Source of the DNA: CAZAGD01 sp049699975
GTDB taxonomy: Bacteria > Desulfobacterota > SM23-61
DNA length: 7,585 nucleotides
Direction: 5' to 3'
NCBI GenBank assembly: GCA_049699975.1
Contig: JBNAWB010000179.1
Coordinates: forward strand, 1 to 7,585
Below, one piece after another: positions 1 to 5,922 of the stretch. The notes beneath the pieces were generated by a model, which made no database searches, had not been told where the DNA came from, and saw only the letters and a program-made list of their open reading frames with translations. A program made the position numbers and the translations under genes. How positions within the stretch are numbered: position 1 is the first letter of the stretch; each line of letters opens with the position of its first letter.

Positions 1-8
1 CCTGCCTC

Positions 9-25
9 TGGCCTGCCTCAGGCCA
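9..25. other. GC-rich perfect inverted repeat at the left edge
   Basis: TGGCCTG and CAGGCCA form a perfect 7-bp stem around a CCT loop. A pyrimidine-rich stretch follows but no uninterrupted T-run, so a terminator for a gene left of the window is possible but not demonstrated. It might equally be part of an upstream coding end, since two forward frames are open here. Confidence 0.3.
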
Positions 26-114
26 TACTTCTCCCACTTTTCAGTGACGGATTACACGGTCAGTTTCAGATTGGTTTGACTTGGGAACGTATGCCTGCTA
101 TATTGGCCTCCATC

Positions 115-1635
115 ATGAAAAAAGACATCCTCCTTTCCCTTTTATCCGGCTTTTGTTTGGTCTTCGCTTTCCCTAAATTTGACGTAAATATTTTGGCTTG
201 GATTGCTTTTCTCCCCTTGTTTTATGCCCTCCAACATAAGACGCTTGCCCAAGCAGCAGGTTTAGGATTCATAGCCGGCTGCGCTTTTTTCAGCGGCCTC
301 CTTTATTGGATTTATAATGTCCTTACTATTTATGGCCACTTGCCAGGAATTGTTAGCGTCTTCTTCTTCATCTTACTTACTGCCTATTTGGCTCTCTACT
401 TTTCCTGTTTCGCCTTTGTTTGGCGCTGGCTGGACTTAAAAAATTCTGCCGGGCTAATTTTATTTGCTCCGGCATTTTGGGTCAGTCTGGAGTATATCCG
501 CGGAATTCTCTTTTCGGGATTCCCTTGGGAACTTCTTGGATACTCGCAATATCGGGTCCTCCCTCTAATCCAGGTGGCTGACCTAACGGGTGTATACGGC
601 GTTTCTTTTCTCATCGTATTAGTGAATATCTTATTTTTTCGTGCTTTAGTTTATCTGGGCCAAGGAGAAAAGAAATCTGCCGGCAAAGAAATCTTGACCG
701 TAGCCATTATTATTTTATGTTGCTGGGTCTATGGGCAGATTAAAATAGCCAGCTTGGAGCAAATATCGGCAAAACAGAAAGATTATAAAATTTCTCTTAT
801 CCAAGGCAACATTCGCCAGGATTTAAAATGGGAGCGGCATTTTCAGGAAGAAACCCTAAGAATTTACACGGCCTTGACTTGGCAAACTAAAAAAGAAAAA
901 CCTGATTTAGTTATCTGGCCCGAAACCGCTACCCCTTTTTTCTTCCAGAATAATTTTCCCTTTCAAAGTCGGATTTTAGATTTGGCCGCGCAGATGGAAA
1001 CACCTCTTCTTTTTGGGTCCCCAGCCTTTACCCGTCAGGACCATAAAGTTAATTATTTTAACAGTGCCTTCTTGATCTCGCCCCAAAAAGAAATATTGGG
1101 ACGCTATGATAAAATTCACTTAGTTCCTTTCGGCGAGTATGCGCCTTTGGCTGGTCTGTTGGGGTTTACGCGCGATATTATCGGCGCCATTGGTGATTTT
1201 ACTCCGGGCTTAGGAGTGACTAATCTGGCCTTGCCGTGGGGAAAATTTGGAGTGTTAATCTGCTATGAAATTATTTTTCCTAATTTAACTCGGCAGTTCG
1301 CCGCCCAGGGAGCTCAATTCTTAGTTAATATCACCAACGACGCTTGGTTTGGGCGAACTTCCGCCCCTTACCAACACCTCTCGATGGCTACTTTAAGAGC
1401 AGTAGAAAATCGGTTGCCCATTGCCCGCGCCGCCAATACAGGTATTTCAGCCATTATTAATGCGGAGGGGAAAATAGTCCAATCTTCTAATCTCTTTACA
1501 CGCGAAGTTCTTTCTGGTAACATAAAAATAAATACAGGACTTACTTTTTATACTCGGTATGGTGACATTTTTGCTTATTTATGCCTAGTCATTTCCGGAT
1601 TATATTTGATCTCTATTTATTGGAGAAGAGGATAA
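115..1635 (+). CDS. lnt: Apolipoprotein N-acyltransferase
   Basis: Lnt transfers an acyl chain from a phospholipid to the N-terminal cysteine of diacylated lipoproteins at the inner membrane, the last step of lipoprotein maturation in diderms. The N-terminal ~215 residues are mostly hydrophobic membrane helices, a nitrilase-like domain runs from about residue 223, and a single hydrophobic helix closes the C-terminus (about 482-502). All three catalytic residues of the family are visible (numbered from ATG 115): E270 in WPETATP, K333 in RYDKIHLVPFGEYAP and C383 in LICYE. NDAWFG and RAANTG, typical late motifs, follow. From ATG 115 the protein is 506 aa, close to E. coli Lnt (about 512). ATG 91 and TTG 76 are in-frame alternatives; none of the three has a good Shine-Dalgarno site, and the frame is open to the left edge. 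I chose 115 because MKKD directly precedes the first membrane helix. The stop lies 1 nt before the prfB start, suggesting translational coupling. Confidence 0.95.
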   Translation: MKKDILLSLLSGFCLVFAFPKFDVNILAWIAFLPLFYALQHKTLAQAAGLGFIAGCAFFSGLLYWIYNVLTIYGHLPGIVSVFFFILLTAYLALYFSCFAFVWRWLDLKNSAGLILFAPAFWVSLEYIRGILFSGFPWELLGYSQYRVLPLIQVADLTGVYGVSFLIVLVNILFFRALVYLGQGEKKSAGKEILTVAIIILCCWVYGQIKIASLEQISAKQKDYKISLIQGNIRQDLKWERHFQEETLRIYTALTWQTKKEKPDLVIWPETATPFFFQNNFPFQSRILDLAAQMETPLLFGSPAFTRQDHKVNYFNSAFLISPQKEILGRYDKIHLVPFGEYAPLAGLLGFTRDIIGAIGDFTPGLGVTNLALPWGKFGVLICYEIIFPNLTRQFAAQGAQFLVNITNDAWFGRTSAPYQHLSMATLRAVENRLPIARAANTGISAIINAEGKIVQSSNLFTREVLSGNIKINTGLTFYTRYGDIFAYLCLVISGLYLISIYWRRG

Positions 1636-1636
1636 C

Positions 1637-2768
1637 TTGGAAAACGAAATAGCCGAAAAAATAACCCTCCTGAATAATAAACTGCAAACTCTCCGAGGTC
1701 ATCTTTGACCTTGAAACCCAAGCAGCCCGCCTGCAACAAATTGAACAAGAAACTCTTAAAGCGGATTTTTGGAACGATAATGAAAATGCGCAGAAAGTGC
1801 TCAAGGAGCGGAATGCCCTTAAATCTACCTTGGATTTTTGGGAGAAATTAACTACCGAACTCCAAGAAGCTAAAGATTATTTTGCACTGGCGCAAGAAGA
1901 AAAAGACGAAGAAGCCCTGCAAGAAGTATATAATCTCCTTTCGGCTCTGGAAAAAAAGATAAGGGAAGCTGAATTCAAGCTTATGCTTAGCGGGGAAAAT
2001 GACGCCCATAATGCCATCGTCTCCATCCATTCCGGAGCAGGGGGAACCGAAGCTCAGGATTGGGCGGAGATGCTGCTGCGCATGTATCTGCGTTGGGCCG
2101 AGCGCCGGGGTTTCCAAACAGAAATTATTGATTACTTACCGGGAGAAGAAGCTGGGATAAAAAGCGTTACTTTCACGGTGAATGGTGATTATGCTTATGG
2201 TTACTTACAGGCGGAGTCCGGAATCCATCGGTTAGTGCGCATCTCTCCTTTTGATGCAGGCCGACGACGGCACACTTCCTTTGCTTCTGTCTTTGTCTAT
2301 CCCGAAATTCAAGAAGATATTGTCGTCGAAATTAATGAAGAAGACTTACGGATTGATACTTTTCGAGCCAGTGGGGCGGGCGGCCAGCATGTAAACAAAA
2401 CTGACTCAGCCGTGCGCATTACCCATATACCCACGGGGATTGTCGTGCAATGTCAGAATGAACGTTCCCAGCATAAAAATCGAGCTATGGCCATGAAAGT
2501 TCTGCGGGCCCGGCTTTATGAACTGAAAAGAAGAGAGCAAGAAGAAAAAATGGAAAAGCTGCACAGTTCCAAGAAAGAAATAGCTTGGGGCAGCCAAATC
2601 CGTTCGTATATTCTGCAACCTTACCGTTTAGTCAAAGATCACCGGACTAACTTGGAAACAGGGAACGTCGAGGCCGTTTTAGATGGTGAGCTTGATATGT
2701 TTATCGAAGCATATCTGCTGCAAAAAATAAAGTCTAAAGATGAAGGAGCAAAATCTTCATCCTCTTGA
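1637..2768 (+). CDS. prfB: Peptide chain release factor 2, with programmed +1 frameshift
   Basis: RF2 recognises UGA and UAA stop codons on the ribosome and triggers peptide release. The gene must be read as join(1637..1705,1707..2768): 23 codons from TTG 1637, then a +1 shift at CTT TGA C, then 353 codons, giving 376 aa (E. coli RF2 is about 365). The peptide across the junction, LRGHL-DLETQ, matches the conserved LRGYLD region of RF2, so the shift is real and not a sequencing error. In full-length numbering the SPF anticodon-like tripeptide that reads UGA is at 203-205 and the GGQ peptidyl-transferase motif is at 248-250, both almost exactly as in E. coli. SPF (not PxT) separates it from RF1. 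TTG 1637 follows an AGAGGA ribosome-binding site at 1627-1632 that lies inside the end of lnt. The C-terminus has a short acidic/serine tail. Taking only the long downstream frame (GTG 1797) would lose the first 53 residues. Confidence 0.97.
1694..1709 (+). promoter_or_regulatory. prfB programmed +1 frameshift site
   Basis: The slippery codon CTT (1703-1705) is followed by the in-frame stop TGA (1706-1708) and a C, the classic weak UGA-C context. A Shine-Dalgarno-like GAGG(T) at 1695-1699 sits three bases (CAT) upstream of CTT, the same spacing as in E. coli prfB. When RF2 is scarce the ribosome stalls at UGA, slips forward one base and continues with GAC. This is the known autoregulatory circuit of prfB; operation in this organism is inferred from the intact signals and the conserved peptide on both sides. 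Confidence 0.95.
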
Positions 2769-2794
2769 TTTTCTGGCCCGGATAGAAATAGAAA

Positions 2795-3547
2795 ATGGAA
2801 CTTTACATTTTAGGATCCGGTACATGCGTGCCTACGGCTGAAAGAGGCCCTTCAGGTCTTGCTTTGGTCTTTAACTCCCATCTTATTTTTTTTGATGGTG
2901 GCGGCGGGTCACTGCGCCAAATGGCCAGATTAAATCTTGATTTCCGGCAGATAGATTACTTTTGTGTGACCCACTTTCATCCTGATCATGTTTCTGACTT
3001 AGTCCCCTTTCTCTTTGCCCTGAATTACACTGTAGACTACACCCATACCCAACCTTTACATTTAATCGGCCCTCCTGGTCTAAAAAAATTCTATGATCAG
3101 TTAAGGGGCATCTTTGGTTCATGGATTGAACCGCATACTTATGATCTCTTTCTTCATGAAGCCGAAGAAGATTCGCTTTTCTTTAGCGATTTTACGCTCA
3201 CTTCTTTACCCATGAAGCACTCGGCCATAGCTATCGGGTTTCGCATTGACCAAGGAGGCCGTTCCTTAGTTTATTCCGGGGATACAGATTATTGCCCCAA
3301 TATTATTAAATTAGGTCGCGAGGCCAATCTGCTTATTTTGGAGTGTTCCTTCCCTGAAGAGAGAAAAAAAAGCGGCCATTTGACCCCTACCTTAGCCGGG
3401 CAAATAGCTCGGGAGGCAGCTTGCCAAAGACTGCTGCTTACGCATTTCTATCCTGTATTTCAAGGCCAAAATATTATAGCTGAATGCCAGCGCGAGTTTT
3501 CTGGTGAAATTCTCTTGGCTACCGATGGGATGAGAATTGTTGTTTAA
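2795..3547 (+). CDS. MBL-fold metal-dependent hydrolase, RNase Z-like
   Basis: A 250-aa metallo-beta-lactamase-fold protein with the full dinuclear metal site: H60-x-H62-x-D64-H65 (THFHPDH), H142 (MKHS), D163 (SGDTD) and H217 (THFYP). H195 in GHLTP matches the HxT catalytic histidine found in RNase Z-type enzymes, and the N-terminal LGSGTCVPT strand is also typical of that branch. It is shorter than bacterial RNase Z (about 300 aa), and the segment between roughly residues 90 and 140 seems too short for the tRNA-binding flexible arm. I therefore infer a general phosphodiesterase or related hydrolase rather than a confirmed tRNA 3' processing enzyme; the substrate cannot be read from sequence. 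ATG 2795 has only a weak purine-rich upstream stretch and starts 26 nt after prfB. Its end overlaps the next gene by 11 nt, so the two are probably translationally coupled. Confidence 0.9.
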   Translation: MELYILGSGTCVPTAERGPSGLALVFNSHLIFFDGGGGSLRQMARLNLDFRQIDYFCVTHFHPDHVSDLVPFLFALNYTVDYTHTQPLHLIGPPGLKKFYDQLRGIFGSWIEPHTYDLFLHEAEEDSLFFSDFTLTSLPMKHSAIAIGFRIDQGGRSLVYSGDTDYCPNIIKLGREANLLILECSFPEERKKSGHLTPTLAGQIAREAACQRLLLTHFYPVFQGQNIIAECQREFSGEILLATDGMRIVV

Positions 3548-4559
3548 TACCTATCCCCGGACATTCTATATTCAATGGCACATAACTAATCATTGCCACT
3601 TGCGCTGCCGCCATTGTTACCAAGAAATTTTTTCTCCCCAAGAAGATCTGGACTGGCCTGGTCTTAAGCGAATTGCCGATAACTTTTTGGGCAGCTTGCG
3701 CGAGAAAAATCAAGTAGCCTGTATAAATCTCACCGGGGGGGAACCTTTCCTTAAACCAGAATTGTGGCCGCTTATAGAATACCTTAGTCAACAACCGGAA
3801 GTTATCGAATTAGGCATCATTACTAATGGACTTCTCTTAAATGAAGAAATGGCCGCCCGAATCTCCCTTTACCCTAAAATCAACCAACTCAAGGTCTCTT
3901 TAGATGGACCGGATCCAAAAACCAATGACTCTCTGCGCGGCTCGGGCGTCTGGCAGAAAGTAGTAAAGAATTTAATTAATTTCGAGAAGGCGGCGAGTTT
4001 GCCTATTTATATTATGTTCACCATTATGCAAAGAAATTTCCAGACCATCCCTTCTTTAGTTGAATTGGCTCGGGAGTTAAAAGTGCGGGGCTTAATCTTA
4101 GAGAGATTTATCCCTTGGGGGCGCGGAAAAGAGCTATTCAGGGAAGTATTAAATAAGGAACAATGGCGAGAATTTTTGCAAATGTTGAGCTCCCTCATGG
4201 CTATGGCCGAGAAAGACATCCCAGGACCATACCAGGCCTTTCAAATAAAGTTTCAAAATGAAGAGCCTATGCTCTTGGGAGCTCCTTGCGTTCTGGGCGA
4301 AGATGGTTTTTGTATAATGCCCGATGGCCAGGTGTATCCCTGCCGCCGTTTCCCAATTCCTATTGGCCATTTGCGGGATGAGTCTCTGCATCAGATATGG
4401 AATAATTCTTCTCTTTTGCGAGATCTGCGCCGTAAAGAAAATCTCCAAGGAAAGTGTCGCCTATGCCCTTTAAAAAACTGCCGCGGATGTCGGAGCTTGG
4501 CCTTGGCCTTGACGGGAAATTACTTCGCCGCAGATCCCCACTGTCCGTATACTTTTTAG
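3537..4559 (+). CDS. Radical SAM protein with SPASM-type C-terminal domain
   Basis: A 340-aa enzyme expected to cleave S-adenosylmethionine with a 4Fe-4S cluster and start radical chemistry. The cluster ligands are C20-x3-C24-x2-C27 (CHLRCRHC); GGEP at 67-70 and SLDGP at 121-125 are standard radical SAM landmarks. The C-terminus carries a SPASM-like set of cysteines: C251-x12-G-x4-C269, then C307-x2-C310-x4-C315-x2-C318 and C336 (DPHC), with C259 extra. The spacing deviates slightly from the textbook CX2CX5CX3C. The CRGCRSLALALTGNY stretch resembles the tail of AhbC/AhbD/NirJ-like and PqqE-like enzymes, which act on tetrapyrroles or peptides, but that resemblance does not fix the substrate. 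The start is TTG 3537 (TTG 3540 is next in frame), within the end of the MBL gene and preceded by a GGGATGAG purine stretch; any downstream Met would lose the cluster cysteines. No heme-pathway partner or RiPP precursor is visible nearby. Confidence 0.92.
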   Translation: MLFNTYPRTFYIQWHITNHCHLRCRHCYQEIFSPQEDLDWPGLKRIADNFLGSLREKNQVACINLTGGEPFLKPELWPLIEYLSQQPEVIELGIITNGLLLNEEMAARISLYPKINQLKVSLDGPDPKTNDSLRGSGVWQKVVKNLINFEKAASLPIYIMFTIMQRNFQTIPSLVELARELKVRGLILERFIPWGRGKELFREVLNKEQWREFLQMLSSLMAMAEKDIPGPYQAFQIKFQNEEPMLLGAPCVLGEDGFCIMPDGQVYPCRRFPIPIGHLRDESLHQIWNNSSLLRDLRRKENLQGKCRLCPLKNCRGCRSLALALTGNYFAADPHCPYTF

Positions 4560-4602
4560 GATTCCTTCTTCTCTCGGCGCGGAAATCATAAAAAATCAAG
4601 CC

Positions 4603-4631
4603 TTGCTATAAAAATTGAATTTTGTTATATT
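4603..4631 (+). promoter_or_regulatory. Predicted sigma70-type promoter for the SDR gene
   Basis: TTGCTA (4603-4608) and TATATT (4626-4631) are separated by exactly 17 nt, within an AT-rich intergenic region about 55 nt upstream of the SDR start. The matches are 4/6 for the -35 and 5/6 for the -10. It would give the SDR gene its own transcription start, consistent with the 127-nt gap after the radical SAM gene. No clear intrinsic terminator was seen between 4560 and 4602, so read-through from upstream is possible. Confidence 0.55.
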
Positions 4632-4670
4632 TTCCCTGCAATCTTCAATGGAAAAAACAATAAGACGGAA

Positions 4671-4675
4671 GGAGG
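4671..4675 (+). promoter_or_regulatory. Strong Shine-Dalgarno site of the SDR gene
   Basis: GGAGG, within AAGGAGGT, lies 11 nt before ATG 4687 and 14 nt before ATG 4690. It is the best ribosome-binding site in the window and supports 4687 over the adjacent second ATG. Confidence 0.8.
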
Positions 4676-4686
4676 TTATTTAAAAA

Positions 4687-5598
4687 ATGATGCTGGATGG
4701 GAAAGTAGCCGTAGTCACGGGCGCAGGAAGAGGAATCGGCCGGGAAATCGCTATCTTGCTGGCCAAAGAAGGGGCCAAAGTTGTGGTCAATGATTTTGGA
4801 GGCCGAGAAGATGGAACTGGCGGGGAAACTAAAGTTGCTGATGATGTAGTCAATGAAATTAGAAATGCCGGGGGCATAGCTGTGGCTAATTATGATGCCG
4901 TAGGCACCATGGCGGCCGGCAAAAGAATCATTCAAACTGCCTTAGACAATTTTGGCAAAATTGACATTTTAGTTAATAATGCGGGAATTTTACGCGACCG
5001 GATGGTCTTTAATATGACCGAAGAAGAATGGGATGCGGTCATTAATGTGCACCTTAAGGGAACTTTTGCCTGCACCCGCGCTGCCGTCCCTTTAATGCGG
5101 GAACAAAGGAGCGGAAGAATAATAAATTTCACCTCCACTTCTGGCCTTATCGGCAATGTGGGGCAGGCCAACTATGCCGCAGCTAAAATGGGCATTGTAG
5201 GGTTTACCAAAGTCGTTGCTTTAGATATGGCGCGGTATAATGTTACGGCCAATTGTATATCTCCTTTTGCCTGGACTCGATTAATCGGCACAATTCCCAC
5301 AGAGACTGAAGAACAAAAAAGAAGAGTAGAGAAATTGAAAAAGATGAGCCCGGCTGATATAGCTCCGTTAGTAGTCTATTTGGCCAGCGATGAAGCGCAG
5401 TATATAACCGGTCAGATCTTCGGTGTGCGCGGGAAAGAAATATTTATTTTTTCTCAACCGCGACCGGTACGCTCCATCCATCACTCGGAAGGCTGGACTC
5501 CGGCCCGCCTGGCGGAAATGTTTAAAGGTACCTTGGGAATGCATTTAGTACCTCTGGAGACCTCAGGACAAGTTTTTAGTTACGATCCATTAGTATAA
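4687..5598 (+). CDS. SDR-family oxidoreductase, 3-hydroxyacyl-CoA dehydrogenase (MFE-2-like) type
   Basis: A 303-aa classical short-chain dehydrogenase/reductase. The Rossmann glycine motif TGAGRGIG is at 11-18 and NNAG at 97-100. The catalytic tetrad fits N120, S150, Y163 and K167 (YAAAK). The segment around 35-72 (NDFGG, DGTGGET, ADDVVNEI, GGIAVANYD) and NAGILRD are hallmarks of the SDR branch that includes the dehydrogenase domain of peroxisomal multifunctional enzyme type 2 and its bacterial stand-alone relatives, which oxidise (R)-3-hydroxyacyl-CoA with NAD(P). It exceeds a FabG-like protein (about 245 aa) by a C-terminal extension after ITGQIFGVRG (241-249), which also occurs in these relatives. 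No hydratase, thiolase or acyl-CoA ligase is next to it, so the exact acyl substrate and pathway are unknown. It probably has its own promoter and is separated by 117 nt, including a structured repeat, from the next gene. Confidence 0.9.
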   Translation: MMLDGKVAVVTGAGRGIGREIAILLAKEGAKVVVNDFGGREDGTGGETKVADDVVNEIRNAGGIAVANYDAVGTMAAGKRIIQTALDNFGKIDILVNNAGILRDRMVFNMTEEEWDAVINVHLKGTFACTRAAVPLMREQRSGRIINFTSTSGLIGNVGQANYAAAKMGIVGFTKVVALDMARYNVTANCISPFAWTRLIGTIPTETEEQKRRVEKLKKMSPADIAPLVVYLASDEAQYITGQIFGVRGKEIFIFSQPRPVRSIHHSEGWTPARLAEMFKGTLGMHLVPLETSGQVFSYDPLV

Positions 5599-5624
5599 AT
5601 TTTATTTCGGATCAAAATTTTAGA

Positions 5625-5681
5625 TGTAGGGCAAGGGCTCGTCCCTTGCCAAAACAGCAAGCCCTAAGGGATTGCCCTACA
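5625..5681. repeat. 57-nt inverted-repeat element able to form a three-way junction
   Basis: The ends TGTAGGGCAA (5625-5634) and TTGCCCTACA (5672-5681) are perfect 10-bp inverted repeats. Inside, GGCAAGGG (5630-5637) and CCCTTGCC (5643-5650) form a perfect 8-bp hairpin with a 5-nt loop. GCAA-G-CCCT (5657-5665) and AGGG-A-TTGC (5667-5675) form a second hairpin with one G/A mismatch. The outer TGTAG/CTACA stem plus both hairpins would give a cloverleaf-like fold. It lies between the SDR stop and the small gene, has no T-run, and looks more like a dispersed palindromic or MITE-like element than an intrinsic terminator. A copy elsewhere in the genome is not testable here. Confidence 0.7.
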
Positions 5682-5703
5682 AAAAAGAAATTACGAATAG
5701 CTG

Positions 5704-5709
5704 AAGGAG
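5704..5709 (+). promoter_or_regulatory. Shine-Dalgarno site of the 68-codon gene
   Basis: AAGGAG ends 6 nt before ATG 5716. This near-ideal signal is the main reason to accept the small open frame downstream as a real gene. Confidence 0.75.
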
Positions 5710-5715
5710 AAATAA

Positions 5716-5922
5716 ATGTCTTCTTTATTGCCAGAAAGCCTTAATCTAAGGAAAGCCATTCAATGGATATCTACTATGAAGGGAGAAAAGGGTAGAGAAG
5801 CTTCCTTGCTCTCCTTAATTGACCAAGCCTGCATCCGCTTCAATCTTGCTCCTAAGGACTGTGAATTTTTGCATAGATTCTTTGCACAACAAAATGAATC
5901 TAATGCCCAAAATAAAGACTAA
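5716..5922 (+). CDS. Small hypothetical protein, 68 aa
   Basis: I cannot assign a function. The product is soluble and probably mostly helical: a basic, amphipathic N-terminal half (LRKAIQWI, 11-18), then LLSLIDQACIRFNLAP and DCEFLHRFF, ending in a polar Asn/Gln-rich tail. There is no signal peptide or membrane segment, and two cysteines are not arranged as a metal motif. The alternating helical pattern of hydrophobic, Arg/Lys and Asp/Glu residues resembles a conserved small domain rather than random sequence. Support for reality is the strong AAGGAG site, an ATG start and the absence of a better frame. It follows the structured repeat and points towards the transporter gene on the opposite strand, overlapping its stop by 4 nt. 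Whether it is transcribed with the SDR gene is unclear. Confidence 0.65.
   Translation: MSSLLPESLNLRKAIQWISTMKGEKGREASLLSLIDQACIRFNLAPKDCEFLHRFFAQQNESNAQNKD

Noticed and set aside
1..79. Possible 3' end of an upstream gene (frame 2, stop TGA at 77-79, ending YTVSFRLV) or an N-terminal extension of lnt in frame 1
   Set aside because: Only about 25 codons are visible, both frames are open and neither shows a recognisable family. Lnt similarity begins only at about 115.
2795..4559. A PQQ biosynthesis cluster (PqqB-like MBL plus PqqE-like radical SAM)
   Set aside because: No PqqA precursor, PqqC or PqqD is present, and the MBL protein has full RNase Z-like metal and HxT residues.
396..5171. Several antisense open frames of 60-99 codons within lnt, prfB, the MBL, radical SAM and SDR genes
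   Set aside because: They lie opposite clear protein families, lack ribosome-binding sites and have low-complexity or implausible products.
5716..5922. RiPP precursor for the radical SAM enzyme
   Set aside because: It is over 1.1 kb away behind an unrelated gene, lacks a leader/core layout, and has an even, helical charged composition.
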